Assembly (NCBI GenBank): GCA_029260825.1
Contig: JAJDCM010000350.1
Coordinates: 1-54,712 of the forward strand
Reading direction: 5' to 3'
DNA: 54,712 bases
Origin: Planctomycetota bacterium
GTDB lineage: Bacteria > Planctomycetota > JACOTG01 > JAJDCM01
Part shown: one piece after another, positions 15,849 to 25,409 of the stretch
How positions within the stretch are numbered: position 1 is the first letter of the stretch
Layout: each line of letters begins with the position of its first letter
Notes under the pieces: model-generated
The model's database searches: none
Told to the model about the DNA's origin: nothing
The model's input: the letters and a program-made list of their open reading frames with translations, nothing else
Made by a program: the position numbers and the translations under genes

Positions 15849-17816
15849 TCACTCGAAATTGCCAACCAGTTCGACCACGGAGGCCACCTGCTCCGAAGTT
15901 CCAATGAGAACAATCCGGGTCCCCTCGGTCAGTACCTCCTGACCGGATGGATTCGGACTGATCACTCCGGACTCCGCCGAACAAAGCGCCACCGGACGCA
16001 ACCCGGTTTTCTCGAAAATCCGGGCATCGTCCAGGGCCTTACCAACGACGCGGCCCTCTGAAGTGACCACAACACTCTCAATGCGCACCCCCCGCGGATC
16101 CGCAACCATTCTCTCGAGAAACCCGGAAACGGATGGTTGGATGATCTCAAGAGCCATTCGACCTCCACCGTATTTTCCTCGAGGACACACCTCGACTCCC
16201 GCACGTGCAAGTCGGCCCACTCCCCCGTGGGAGGCCAGGCTGACCACGCGCAAGTCTTTCTCCGCTTGCAGACCGGTAACGGCAGCAACAAGATTGAGCC
16301 TGTCTGATCCCAGTGTGGTCGCAAGTCCGCGACAGCCTTCGATTCCCGCCTTCCGGAGGGTTTCCGGATTCTCGGCCCCTTCCGGAATCACCAGCACTCC
16401 GGGAAACTCCGCCCTGCATCGATCCAATGCCTCTGGATCGGACTCAACCACCGAAAAGCTCCGACCGGTTGCCACGAGCTCTCGCGCAATCCAACCCCCG
16501 ACATCTCCCAGACCACAAATCACGTAGCGATGACCTTTCTCATTATCGCCAGGACTTGGGTCCGATGCGGACGAAACCGGTCTCGATCTGGAAGAGGGGA
16601 GCTCCGGTTTTTTCTCTACCGGCGGAGTGGCTTCAAAAAGAGCCTTCGCCGCTCTGATCTGAGACGCTTTTCCCGCCACATAGAGAACATCCCCGGCACT
16701 CAGGACCTCGGAGCCCTCCAGGTTATAGACGAGAACGTCCGACCCAGAGCGACCAAGAGCGAGAGCTTCCAAACCCGATTCTTCCCGGAGCCTCACTGCT
16801 GCCAGAGGTTCCCCACCCCAGCTGAGCGGGACACTCACCTCTCCCAGATGTAAGTCAACAACCGACCGGGGCTGGAGGATCAGGTCAATGTAAGCAACCG
16901 CGGTGGGACGGACCAAGGTGCTCGCAAGACGCAGTCCAGCGAGACGTCCTGAATCCACAACCGCCGCCCCCGCCGCCTCCAGACGTCGGGTCGAATCGCC
17001 CACCTGTCCACGGCTCACCACCTGCAGATCCGGATTGAGCTGGCGGGCTGTGACCACCACAACGAGGTTTAGCCCGTCGTCGTACAGGTTGGCGATCAGC
17101 GCTCGAGCTCGCTCGATTCCGGCATCCACGAGGATTCTCTCTTCCGAGCAATCCCCGGTCAGGCAAAGCAAACCAGGGAAGTCGGCCCGGAGTTCTTCGG
17201 CCTCCTTCGACTCGAAATCAATGGCAACGCAGGGAACTCCGTCCTCGGACAAGCGGCTGATCGCCTGCCTTGCATTCTCTCCCAGACCACAAATGACGAC
17301 ATGATCACTGAGCCTGGCGATTCTCTTGTTTGTCCAGCGGACGGTTCGCAGCTGCTGATAATCTCCCTCGACAAAAAAGGAGGTAATCTGGGCTATCACA
17401 TACAAGAAGAAGGCAATGCCCACAATGACCGAAACCGTGGTCACAAGACGGGTGAGCCAGGAAAAGTCGTGGTAAAGATTTTCTGTTTCCGGGTCGTAAC
17501 CCTCGTCCTCGTGAGCATCCATCCCGCTATCCCAGCGATAGTTTCCGGATGCATCCTGGTAGACGACAAGCCTCTCCGTACCGAGTAAATCTGTATATCC
17601 AACGGTGGTCAGCGTAATGGCCGCCGCATACAGGCACTCCGAGACCTCCCAATGATCGTCTTCGAGGGAAAACATCTTTTTCCCGAAGCCTCCGTTCATC
17701 CCGGTGACGCAGCCCAAGAAGTAGTAGGAAAACGTGGTGACCAGAAGGACAATCAGACCGAGAAAAAACGCCGCGCGCCCCCTCTTTGCCAGCTCGCTAG
17801 AATATTGATCCGCCAT
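15849..17816 (-). CDS. Two-TM potassium channel with tandem RCK (TrkA) domains and a TVGYT filter
   Basis: 655 residues from ATG 17816 (MADQYSSELAKRGRAAFF). TM1 is at about 15-37, with pore helix and filter at 62-76 (AITLTTVGYTD) and TM2 at about 122-148. Two RCK units follow: NAD-type domains start at DHVVICGLGENARQ (171) and HRYVICGLGDVGG (429), each with a TrkA-C-like region (EVSVPLSWGGEPLAAVRL; near the end RIVLIGTSEQV). This is the MthK-like architecture of a ligand-gated K+ channel. Oddities are filter residue 75, which is Thr instead of Gly, and an acidic insert of about 40 residues between filter and TM2. It follows the DinB gene by 2 nt. Confidence 0.87.
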   Translation of the reverse strand: MADQYSSELAKRGRAAFFLGLIVLLVTTFSYYFLGCVTGMNGGFGKKMFSLEDDHWEVSECLYAAAITLTTVGYTDLLGTERLVVYQDASGNYRWDSGMDAHEDEGYDPETENLYHDFSWLTRLVTTVSVIVGIAFFLYVIAQITSFFVEGDYQQLRTVRWTNKRIARLSDHVVICGLGENARQAISRLSEDGVPCVAIDFESKEAEELRADFPGLLCLTGDCSEERILVDAGIERARALIANLYDDGLNLVVVVTARQLNPDLQVVSRGQVGDSTRRLEAAGAAVVDSGRLAGLRLASTLVRPTAVAYIDLILQPRSVVDLHLGEVSVPLSWGGEPLAAVRLREESGLEALALGRSGSDVLVYNLEGSEVLSAGDVLYVAGKASQIRAAKALFEATPPVEKKPELPSSRSRPVSSASDPSPGDNEKGHRYVICGLGDVGGWIARELVATGRSFSVVESDPEALDRCRAEFPGVLVIPEGAENPETLRKAGIEGCRGLATTLGSDRLNLVAAVTGLQAEKDLRVVSLASHGGVGRLARAGVEVCPRGKYGGGRMALEIIQPSVSGFLERMVADPRGVRIESVVVTSEGRVVGKALDDARIFEKTGLRPVALCSAESGVISPNPSGQEVLTEGTRIVLIGTSEQVASVVELVGNFE

Positions 17817-17818
17817 GA

Positions 17819-18343
17819 TTAAGCATCTCGATTTCGGGCAGCATTGACCTTGGCGTTGTCGAAGAAAGAAATCCCATGCCCCTTTCCTCCCCGGGCCTTT
17901 GCAATCCAAACAGCTTGACCCACGTGCCAGCTAAAATGTTCGACAACGTGATAGACGGCGGACATTCCCGTGGTATCTCCTCCCTGGATGTCATAGGAGC
18001 CAAGTAGATCTTGCTCCCCCATTTTCTCAATGATGTCACAGGCCCTGAGAACCGTTCTTTCGAGGCGCGAGAAAAGCTCGGGTCCGACCGGGCCATCCGT
18101 CGCCGCAAATTCTTCCGCCCGGTCACGATGATCTTCCTCTTTCCCGATCCCGGAGATGATCCACTGACGGACATTTCCCTCGAGATGAAGAAGAATCGTA
18201 CCCATGGTGATGACTTGATCATGGGGCCGCCACCAGAGGTCGTCTTCTGGAAGGGCAGCAAGGGCAACCCGGATCCGTTGTAGATAGGTCTCTCTCATGT
18301 ATTGAACGGAATCTTGAACAAACTTCTCGGCCAGATTCGACAT
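17819..18343 (-). CDS. DinB-family protein
   Basis: 174 residues from ATG 18343 (MSNLAEKFVQDSVQYMRETYLQRI), preceded by GGAGGCC. It is a DinB-like four-helix protein. The putative metal ligands are H in ILLHLEGNVRQW and the pair in VYHVVEHFSWHVGQAVW, matching the three-His pattern of DinB/YfiT hydrolase or thiol-transferase folds. The biochemical role cannot be assigned. It is first in a tight minus-strand run with the potassium-channel and oxidoreductase genes (2 nt and 13 nt gaps). Confidence 0.8.
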   Translation of the reverse strand: MSNLAEKFVQDSVQYMRETYLQRIRVALAALPEDDLWWRPHDQVITMGTILLHLEGNVRQWIISGIGKEEDHRDRAEEFAATDGPVGPELFSRLERTVLRACDIIEKMGEQDLLGSYDIQGGDTTGMSAVYHVVEHFSWHVGQAVWIAKARGGKGHGISFFDNAKVNAARNRDA

Positions 18344-18543
18344 CGAAGGCCTCCATATTCGTAAGCCAGGCTCGGTCCAGAATGACTCATTATGCGAAGA
18401 AAAAAGACCTCGCGTCCACTCCGCCGTTCGATATCCACCAATCCCTGGCCGATTGACAGCCAAGGCCCCCCCGTGTACGGTTCCTGGCGGAAGACATCCC
18501 ATGAGTGTTGGGAAGGGATAAGAATACCAGGAGAAGAATCCTC

Positions 18544-19737
18544 ATGCCCAGTCCGGCAACCTGCGTTGAATGTGGAAAAACTTATCGGGTCCCCGACCCG
18601 AGCCGAACCTATCAATGCAAAGCGTGCGGTGGAACTGTCGAAGCAAATGCTCCGCAAGACACCGACCCCGCCGAGCCCAAAGAGGCGGAAAGACCAAGCT
18701 GCCCGGTCTGCGGAGCTCTCTCCACGCAAGATTCCCGTTTCTGCGAGGAATGTGGATCAGAACTCGAGGGAGACGGTGCACAAAAAAAGGCGCCTATCAC
18801 TCGACGGGGTCGAAAACGAGAGACAGACGAAGTCGCTCGCACGCTGCGTCAAAGCTACAAGTGGATTGGCTTTCTTCGCACTTTCTATGGCATCAATGCC
18901 GGAGTGTACTCCGTCCTCACTCTCTTTTCGGTGCTCGCCTATGCCAGCATGCCCGAGTCCAGGGGAGAGCTCGGGTTCGGGGTGGCGATCCTCACCTCTC
19001 TCACCATCGTCATGGTTGTGGGTACGATCCAGCTTCCCTTTCAACCTTTCGTCTGGTCAATCGTGCTGGCGTCCCTATCTACTCTGGATACAACCCTCTA
19101 TACCGCGAACATGCTGGCGGACGGAATCTCGCCGGTGTTTCTGGCGATCCGCTGGGTCTGGACGGCGGCCTACTGGTTCGGTGTTTCTCAGACCATTCAG
19201 GTTCGACACCTCATTCGAATGCACCCGGAGCTCTATATTGCCAAACGAATCCAGGGGATTCAGAGCAAACGCCGCACCCGGAGCCAGGACCCGGAGCAGG
19301 AAAAAGAAATGATGCGGATCGCGGCGAAAGCAGCCGCCAAACGGGCCTGGATCCACTCCGGCATCGGTAGCGCCATCATCTTGTTCATCGTCTGCGTCGG
19401 ATGCTTCTCAGGCGGACTGGCAAAGAAGGCTCCGGGAGATCCACCCGAAATCGATCGCGCGCTCGTCAAGTTTGAAAAGGCCTGGAGCGCTTCGGATCCA
19501 GTTGGCGTCGCCGAGCTCTTCTCCAAGGGAGCGTCAAACAAGAGGATTAGCAGCATCAAAAGGCTGGCAAAGAGGCGGGATTGGAGTGCCTATCCCAGCC
19601 TTGGAGAACCCAACCTTCGCACCCATTCCCACAAGGAAGCCTATGTCACCTACGATCTGTCAGCAGGACAGCTTTCCGTTTCCTGGAAATGGACTGGCAG
19701 TGAGTGGCGGATCGTCGGGCTGACTCCGCCAAAATGA
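18544..19737 (+). CDS. Double zinc-ribbon membrane protein of unknown function
   Basis: 397 residues from ATG 18544 (MPSPATCVECGKTYRV), preceded by CCAGGAGAAG. Two cytosolic zinc ribbons are visible: C7/C10/C25/C28 and C53/C56/C67/C70. Hydrophobic segments follow: YGINAGVYSVLTLFSVLAYA, FGVAILTSLTIVMVVGTIQL, and others to about 225. Then comes a basic cytosolic stretch (RIQGIQSKRRTRSQDPEQEK), another membrane segment (SGIGSAIILFIVCVGCFSGG) and a soluble C-terminal domain of about 100 residues (VKFEKAWSASDPVGVAELF), which resembles NTF2-like folds in pattern. The stop overlaps the start of the next zinc-ribbon gene, so they probably work together. Confidence 0.72.
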   Translation: MPSPATCVECGKTYRVPDPSRTYQCKACGGTVEANAPQDTDPAEPKEAERPSCPVCGALSTQDSRFCEECGSELEGDGAQKKAPITRRGRKRETDEVARTLRQSYKWIGFLRTFYGINAGVYSVLTLFSVLAYASMPESRGELGFGVAILTSLTIVMVVGTIQLPFQPFVWSIVLASLSTLDTTLYTANMLADGISPVFLAIRWVWTAAYWFGVSQTIQVRHLIRMHPELYIAKRIQGIQSKRRTRSQDPEQEKEMMRIAAKAAAKRAWIHSGIGSAIILFIVCVGCFSGGLAKKAPGDPPEIDRALVKFEKAWSASDPVGVAELFSKGASNKRISSIKRLAKRRDWSAYPSLGEPNLRTHSHKEAYVTYDLSAGQLSVSWKWTGSEWRIVGLTPPK

Positions 19738-20492
19738 TGGCCGCTCCCGGGCAACCATCCGGCAAGGCCCATTGTCCGGATTGCGGAAATACACTGGGCT
19801 CGGTTACCCGATACTGTGGAAACTGCGGACGGCCCACCCAAGAGCTGTCTCCGGTGATGTCGGAGGAGACCGGAGGACTGCCTCAACAACCCATCAACAT
19901 CACCGCTGCCCTCGCCGTCGTCTACTGCGGCGCCCTCATCGTCCTGACTCTCGAGTCTGTCTGCGCCTCCCCCATCACGCGAGGGCTTGTTCACTGGCTT
20001 GGCCTGACGGCGACTGGAGGGGTAGCCATTGGATTTCTCGGAAGAGGATCCTGGTTCTCGAGCACTCACGCATCCATCACGAAGCAGGGCTTCGGGTTGG
20101 GGGTTCTCGGAGGTCTCGCCATGATTCTCATCATGCGAGCCTATGTTGCCATTCTCCTTCTCGCCGCCGACGAAGAGGGGCTGGACTCCCCGTCCCCGGA
20201 TGCATGGGAAGCCATCGAGGTCGCCATCCTCGCCCCGGTCGTTGAGGAATGGCTGTGTCGCGGAGTCCTGTGGTCGGCGGCAAGGCGAGTGGTCGGAGTT
20301 CCCTGGACGATCATCACGACCGCCGCACTCTTTGGCCTCCTTCACGGGATCGGTCCGGGGATGCTCCTTGAGGTACCGAGTCGTTTCGGAGCAGGGATCG
20401 TCCTGGGTTGCCTTCGAGCAAAGACAAAGAGTCTCGGCCCCTGCGTCCTGGCTCACGGCTTGAACAACACGAGCGCCCTACTCATCGGCTGA
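19734..20492 (+). CDS. Zinc-ribbon CPBP (CAAX-type) intramembrane protease
   Basis: 252 residues from ATG 19734, overlapping the previous stop as ATGA; a second ATG at 19737 is also possible. The N-terminal zinc ribbon is C14/C17/C28/C31. Several membrane helices then carry the CPBP/Abi signatures: E171-E172-x3-R176 (APVVEEWLCRG), F200-x3-H204 (FGLLHG) and H241-x3-N245 (HGLNN). All catalytic positions of this glutamyl intramembrane protease family are present. The substrate is unknown; the adjoining zinc-ribbon membrane protein is the obvious candidate partner. The convergent typA stop is only 6 nt away. Confidence 0.82.
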   Translation: MMAAPGQPSGKAHCPDCGNTLGSVTRYCGNCGRPTQELSPVMSEETGGLPQQPINITAALAVVYCGALIVLTLESVCASPITRGLVHWLGLTATGGVAIGFLGRGSWFSSTHASITKQGFGLGVLGGLAMILIMRAYVAILLLAADEEGLDSPSPDAWEAIEVAILAPVVEEWLCRGVLWSAARRVVGVPWTIITTAALFGLLHGIGPGMLLEVPSRFGAGIVLGCLRAKTKSLGPCVLAHGLNNTSALLIG

Positions 20493-20498
20493 GTGCCA

Positions 20499-22334
20499 CT
20501 AAGTTGCGACCTTGTCCTTGCTCCGCTGGGTTCGCCGACGATCCTTATCGCTAAGAATGATCTTTCGAATCCGAAGGTGACTGGGAGTAACCTCAAGAAG
20601 CTCATCATCTTCGATGTACTCCAGAGCTTCCTCAAGACCCATGACGACCGGGGGAGCGATGCTGACGTTCTCGTCACGACCCGACGCTCGGAGGTTGGTG
20701 AGCTTCTTCGTGCGACACACGTTGAGGGCCAGATCTTCGTCTTTCCCGTTCTCTCCCACGATCATTCCTTCGTAGACCTCAACACCAGGCCCCACAAAGA
20801 ACTTCCCTCGATCAGCCAGGATGAAGAGCGCATAAGGAACGGTACTGCCACCGCGATCGGCAACCAGGACACCCGTGTTGCGACGCGGAATCCGTCCTCC
20901 GTCTTTTTGCCACGAGTCAAACACGTGGGAAAGAATGGCCTCACCCTGAGTCAGGGTCAGAAGGGCGGTTCGCGCTCCGATCAACCCGCGAGCCGGAATT
21001 TCAAACTCGAGCTTGGAAGAAGCACCGAGAGGCTCCATCTGGGTCATCCTCCCGCGCCGTCTGCCCAGATACTCGATGACCCGCCCCGAATGCTCGGTCG
21101 GACATTCCACCGTAGCCCTCTCGTAGGGCTCACACCACTTGCCATCCACGTTCTTGATGATGACCCGAGGCTTTCCGACCGCAACCTCGAACCCTTCCCG
21201 GCGCATCTTCTCGATCAAGACACCGAGGTGCAAAACCCCGCGCCCTTTCACTTCGTACGCATCCTTGGCGCCAGTTTCATCGAGAGTCAAAGCAACATCT
21301 CGAGTGCTAGCTCGTCGCAATCGCTCAAGAAGATGACGGCTCGTCACATACTTTCCGTCTTTTCCGGACAGGGGAGAATCGTTGACCCGGAAAATCATGG
21401 AGATGGTCGGCTCATCAATCTTGATGGCGGGAAGTGGATTCTGATGATCCTCGGGGCACAACGTATCCCCGATTTGAAACTCCTCGATCCCTCCCACGAC
21501 CGCGATGTCCCCACAGGAGACCTCGTTCGTCGGCGTACGCACCAGACCCTCGTAGCGAAACAGACTTTTTACCGTCACCGGAAAACTTCGGTCTCGAAGG
21601 GGGTGACACAAGAAGAGTCGGCTGCCGAGCTTGAGGACACCTTCTGTTACGCGGCCCACGGCAATACGCCCGAGGAAATCGTCATGATCCAGAGTCACTG
21701 CCTGGAATCGAAGCGGGTTTTCAAGGTTGATCTCAGGAGGGGGTATGTGATCGAGAAGCATGCGAAAGAGGGGCTCCAGATCTTTGGATCCGTCTCCCGG
21801 CTCATCTCCTGCGTAGCCGTCTCGTCCGGAACCGTAGACTACGGGAAAATCGAGTTGATCTCCCGTCGCCCCGAGCTCCACGAACAGATCAAAAACCTCG
21901 TCCAAGACCTCTTCGGGTCGACAATCCTGGCGATCGATCTTGTTGATCATGACCAGTGCTTTCAACCCGTGCTCGAAAGCCTTCCTCAGCACAAAGCGGG
22001 TCTGAGGCATCGGCCCCTCGAAGGCGTCCACAAGAAGGAGAACGCCGTCGGCCATGGAAAGAGTTCGTTCGACCTGTCCGCCAAAATCCGCGTGTCCAGG
22101 GGTATCAACAACGTTGATCCGGACGTCGCGGTACACCATGGAGGTGTTCTTGGCGAGGATCGTAATCCCTCGCTCCCGCTCCTGGTCCTCCGAATCAAGT
22201 GCTCTCTCCACCACCTGCTGATGGCTTCGGAAAGTACCTGCGTGACGGAACATGGAATCGACCAGGGTAGTCTTGCCGTGGTCAACGTGGGCGACGATAG
22301 CCACGTTTCGGATGCTTTGTGTGGAAGATGACAT
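20499..22334 (-). CDS. typA: Translational GTPase TypA/BipA
   Basis: 611 residues from ATG 22334 ([29 protein letters not shown]). The G domain has AHVDHGKTT (P-loop), RGITILAKN (switch I), DTPGHADFG and NKIDRQD. EF-G-like domains III and V and the BipA-specific C-terminal domain follow ([51 protein letters not shown]). It assists 50S ribosome assembly, especially under stress or cold. Length matches the family (about 605). I see no good Shine-Dalgarno sequence before the chosen start. It is divergent from ttcA. Confidence 0.95.
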   Translation of the reverse strand: MSSSTQSIRNVAIVAHVDHGKTTLVDSMFRHAGTFRSHQQVVERALDSEDQERERGITILAKNTSMVYRDVRINVVDTPGHADFGGQVERTLSMADGVLLLVDAFEGPMPQTRFVLRKAFEHGLKALVMINKIDRQDCRPEEVLDEVFDLFVELGATGDQLDFPVVYGSGRDGYAGDEPGDGSKDLEPLFRMLLDHIPPPEINLENPLRFQAVTLDHDDFLGRIAVGRVTEGVLKLGSRLFLCHPLRDRSFPVTVKSLFRYEGLVRTPTNEVSCGDIAVVGGIEEFQIGDTLCPEDHQNPLPAIKIDEPTISMIFRVNDSPLSGKDGKYVTSRHLLERLRRASTRDVALTLDETGAKDAYEVKGRGVLHLGVLIEKMRREGFEVAVGKPRVIIKNVDGKWCEPYERATVECPTEHSGRVIEYLGRRRGRMTQMEPLGASSKLEFEIPARGLIGARTALLTLTQGEAILSHVFDSWQKDGGRIPRRNTGVLVADRGGSTVPYALFILADRGKFFVGPGVEVYEGMIVGENGKDEDLALNVCRTKKLTNLRASGRDENVSIAPPVVMGLEEALEYIEDDELLEVTPSHLRIRKIILSDKDRRRTQRSKDKVAT

Positions 22335-22528
22335 GGTGTACGACTTTTCGGAAAAAGGAGGGTGAAAGGTAAGCGTTCCCAAAAAAAGAGCTCCAATTCC
22401 AGGAGACCGGGAAGCAATCATCGTCCCGGGGGAGCGATCCTGCGCCGGCTAGCTAAAGAGGGAGTTTCCTTCTGGGAGCAAAGTCGGGGGAGTATAGAGT
22501 TCCAAACGCCCTCCGACAAGGGGATTAC

Positions 22529-22556
22529 TTGCCACGGGTACAGTTCCTATTGTAAG
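22529..22556 (+). promoter_or_regulatory. Candidate promoter for the ttcA operon
   Basis: TTGCCA (22529-22534) and TGTAAG (22551-22556) are separated by 16 nt and lie 26 nt before the ttcA start codon. The matches are 5 of 6 and 4 of 6 to consensus. Confidence 0.35.
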
Positions 22557-22581
22557 GTGCCCGTTTTCACCGGGATACCCC

Positions 22582-23412
22582 ATGGAGAGCACGCCTACCA
22601 CACCGACCCCGCTCGCGAGCGAAAAAGAGCTTCGTTCGCTGCGAAAATCGCTCCTGGGATCCATGCTCCGGACCGTCCTCGCCTACGACCTCATCGAAAA
22701 GGGCGACCGGATTCTGGTGGCCATATCCGGCGGCAAAGACAGCTACACCATGCTGGACCTTCTCGAAAGGGCCCGAGCCAAGTCCCCGGTTCCGTTCGAG
22801 ATCTTCGCCCTCCACGTCGATCAGGCTCAACCCGGCTACGACGGTACGAAACTCGCTTCCTGGCTCTCCGAGCGAGAAATCCCCCATGAGATCCTCCGAG
22901 AAGACACCTATTCTGTCGTCATGGAAAAAACCGTCCCCGGGGCGACCTATTGCAGTCTTTGCTCAAGACTTCGCCGAGGGATCCTCTACACGGCCGCCAG
23001 CCGGCATGAGTGTAATAAGGTTGCTCTTGGTCACCATCGAGAAGACACTCTCGAGACCCTTCTCCTGAATCTATTCTACTCGGGTCGGCTCCAGGCCATG
23101 CCTCCCCGGTACACAAGTAATGACGGCCGCCACGAAATCATTCGCCCTTTGATAGAAACCGCTGAGGACGATATCGAAAACTACGCCAAGAAGGTAGGCT
23201 ACCCTATCATCCCCTGCAACTTGTGCGGTTCCCAGGACAACCTGAAACGGGTTCAAGTTGGCCGACTCCTCACTCGGCTGGAAAAAGAGATCCCCAATCT
23301 ACGCACCGTGATGATGAGCGCGCTCAAAAACGTGCGCCCCTCCCACCTTCTGGATGGCGAGGTGGCAAAAGCCTGGGGAACCCAAGAACACTTGTACCCA
23401 CGACGTCAGTAA
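22582..23412 (+). CDS. ttcA: tRNA 2-thiocytidine(32) synthetase TtcA
   Basis: 276 residues from ATG 22582. It has the PP-loop ATPase motif SGGKDS at 49-54, the cysteine pair CSLC at 124-127, and CNLCGSQDNLKR at 212-223, with KVALGHHREDTLETLLLNLFYSGRLQAMPP between. These are diagnostic of TtcA, an iron-sulfur enzyme that thiolates cytidine 32 in tRNA. The order and spacing match the family (about 280-310 residues). It is the first gene of the plus-strand group with the phosphatase and RuBisCO-like genes; the 44-nt gap to the next gene leaves open whether they share a transcript. Confidence 0.92.
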   Translation: MESTPTTPTPLASEKELRSLRKSLLGSMLRTVLAYDLIEKGDRILVAISGGKDSYTMLDLLERARAKSPVPFEIFALHVDQAQPGYDGTKLASWLSEREIPHEILREDTYSVVMEKTVPGATYCSLCSRLRRGILYTAASRHECNKVALGHHREDTLETLLLNLFYSGRLQAMPPRYTSNDGRHEIIRPLIETAEDDIENYAKKVGYPIIPCNLCGSQDNLKRVQVGRLLTRLEKEIPNLRTVMMSALKNVRPSHLLDGEVAKAWGTQEHLYPRRQ

Positions 23413-23456
23413 CACCCGCAAGACGACGTCAACTTTCGATAGGGAACCTTGCATTC

Positions 23457-24275
23457 ATGAGCCAAAATTTCCAATCTGGATCCGAACTCCGAAAAGATCT
23501 CGTCCGTATTGCCGAGGCGGCCGCCACACTCTCCCTTGGATTCTACGAGAAGACGGGCTACGAGCTCAAAGAAGACAACAGCCTCGTCACCGAGGCCGAC
23601 CGATCGGTGGAGAGATTTCTCCAGAAGGAGCTCATCGCGCTCATCCCCGAGGCAGTTTTCATCGGGGAAGAAGAACGAGCGAATGCGGAGGCAGTCGAAC
23701 GGGCTCGAAAAAGCGAATGGGTCTTCGCCGTGGATCCGATCGACGGCACCACCATGTTCGTGGACGGCGTTGGAACCTACACCATCAGCATCGGAGTGTT
23801 GCGCAACCACCTTCCTTTCGCCGGAGTGGTGGCTGTTCCTGCCCTGAGCCGGATGTACAGCGCCGCAAAAGGAGAGGGCGCCTACTACCAGGACCAGAAG
23901 ATCTTCGCTCTCCTTGAACCACCGGAAAGGAACCGGGCCGCCATCTACGTGAACTCAACCGCCCACCGAAACTTTGACATCTTGTTTCGGGGGAAGATGA
24001 GATCACTTGGTAGCACGGCGCTTCACTATCTCATGGTGGCAAAAGGGGTGGCCCTGGGAGCACTTGCCGCCGCCCACGTCTGGGACTATGTCGGAGCAGC
24101 AGCGATCGTCGAAGAGGCCGGAGGAGTTCTTCGGCATCTCGATGGAACTGAGATCGACTGGCCCCAGCTCTACGACGGTTCCACTGCCTGGCCACCGGTC
24201 CTTGGTGCCCCCAAGGTTTTTTGGGACGAAATCGCTGCCAGCATTCGCCCCAAACCAAGAAAGAAGATGGGTTAG
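23457..24275 (+). CDS. Inositol-monophosphatase-family phosphatase
   Basis: 272 residues from ATG 23457 (MSQNFQSGSELRKDLVRIAEAAA). It has the Mg2+-dependent phosphatase signatures: E71-E72 (FIGEEE), D93-P-I-D96-G-T-T (WVFAVDPIDGTTMF) and W209-D210-YVGAAAIVEEAGG. Family members act on inositol-1-phosphate, histidinol phosphate, bisphosphates or sugar phosphates, and this one cannot be assigned by motif alone. It ends 3 nt before the RuBisCO-like gene, so it may remove phosphate from the substrate or product of that enzyme (inference). Cytoplasmic. Confidence 0.88.
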   Translation: MSQNFQSGSELRKDLVRIAEAAATLSLGFYEKTGYELKEDNSLVTEADRSVERFLQKELIALIPEAVFIGEEERANAEAVERARKSEWVFAVDPIDGTTMFVDGVGTYTISIGVLRNHLPFAGVVAVPALSRMYSAAKGEGAYYQDQKIFALLEPPERNRAAIYVNSTAHRNFDILFRGKMRSLGSTALHYLMVAKGVALGALAAAHVWDYVGAAAIVEEAGGVLRHLDGTEIDWPQLYDGSTAWPPVLGAPKVFWDEIAASIRPKPRKKMG

Positions 24276-24278
24276 AGA

Positions 24279-25409
24279 ATGGCTCGGATCCAGGTAATCT
24301 ACCGGATAGCGGCGGCTCCCGGAGAAATCGAGGAAAGAAGCCGATCCATCGCCTATGAGCAAACCGTCGAGGTTCCGCCCGAGCTCGTTCCCGAAGAAAT
24401 CAAGGAACGAATCGTAGGTCGGGTCGAAACCCTGGAAGAACGTAGTGACGGTTGGGACGTGACCATCAGCTACAAAGAAGAGCTCGCCGCTTCTCATCTT
24501 CCCCAGCTCCTGAACTTGATCTACGGGAACATCTCAATTCACCCCGACATCCGGGTCGCCGATTTGAAGCTTCCCTCGACTTTCCTCCAGAGGTTTTCGG
24601 GTCCTCGCTACGGAATCCGTGGGATCCGGGACCTGCTGCAGGTTCATGATCGTCCTCTCCTCGCCACGGCTCTAAAACCTCGGGGGAGCAAACCGGCAGA
24701 ACTTGCAAAGGTCGCCCACGATTTCGCTCTTGGCGGAGGAGATCTCGTCAAAGACGACCACAATCTCGTGGAGGACAAACCGGACGTTTTCAGAGATCGG
24801 GTGAGACAATGTCGTGATGCCGTTGCAAAAGCCACCCGGAAGACAGGAAAGGTGACCCTCTACCTTCCCTACCTTTCCGCGCCTACGGAAGAACTCGAGG
24901 AGAGGATTCACTTTCTTCTCGAAGAAGAGATTCCCGGAGTCCTTCTCTGCCCGTTCCTACTCGGACTTGATCTTACTCGATCACTCCTGGCTCGATTTCC
25001 TCTTGTCTCCATGGCACATCCGTCTTTCAGCGGATCTTACTACCAATCCAGGAACCAGGGAGTCTCCCATGGGATCATGCTCGGAACGCTCCTTCGGCTC
25101 GCCGGCTGCGACATCTCGGTCTTTCCGAACCACGGAGGTCGATTTTCTTTCACCCAGGATGAGTGTCTTGAAATTCAAAAGAAGCTGAACGAACCTCTTG
25201 GCGGACTCGCCCCCGCCTTTCCCGCGCCGGCAGGGGGCATGAACTTCGAACGCTTGCCATCGATGGGAAAAGACTACGGAAAAGACGCGGTTTATCTCAT
25301 CGGAGGAGCTCTGATCGGGCACTCCAATGACCTCTGTCAGAGCACGCAACGGTTCCTGGTGGAGATCGAAAAGATCTTCAGCAATATTGGTAGCGGAGAA
25401 CAAAGATGA
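24279..25409 (+). CDS. Form IV RuBisCO-like protein
   Basis: 376 residues with the RuBisCO large-chain fold pattern. Active-site segments are ATALKPRGSKP (K133 corresponds to RuBisCO K175; R135 replaces K177), GGGDLVKDDHNL (K158 and D160 keep K201 and D203; H161 replaces E204), MAHPSFSGS, FPNHGGRFSF (loop-6 K334 absent), PAPAGGMN, and the phosphate-binding GGALIGHS. Loss of E204 and K334 rules out CO2 fixation. The KDDH version resembles form IV non-photosynthetic RuBisCO-like proteins, of which some decarboxylate or isomerise sugar-phosphate-like beta-keto acids (oxo-isoapionate phosphate type) and others act in methionine salvage. It is 3 nt after the phosphatase and overlaps the methyltransferase by 4 nt. 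The substrate is unknown. Confidence 0.9.
   Translation: MARIQVIYRIAAAPGEIEERSRSIAYEQTVEVPPELVPEEIKERIVGRVETLEERSDGWDVTISYKEELAASHLPQLLNLIYGNISIHPDIRVADLKLPSTFLQRFSGPRYGIRGIRDLLQVHDRPLLATALKPRGSKPAELAKVAHDFALGGGDLVKDDHNLVEDKPDVFRDRVRQCRDAVAKATRKTGKVTLYLPYLSAPTEELEERIHFLLEEEIPGVLLCPFLLGLDLTRSLLARFPLVSMAHPSFSGSYYQSRNQGVSHGIMLGTLLRLAGCDISVFPNHGGRFSFTQDECLEIQKKLNEPLGGLAPAFPAPAGGMNFERLPSMGKDYGKDAVYLIGGALIGHSNDLCQSTQRFLVEIEKIFSNIGSGEQR

Noticed and set aside
20493-22331. 612-residue plus-strand open frame opposite typA
   Set aside because: It lies fully antisense to typA, whose motifs are unmistakable; its protein is Arg/His-rich with no family pattern. It results from codon bias on the other strand.
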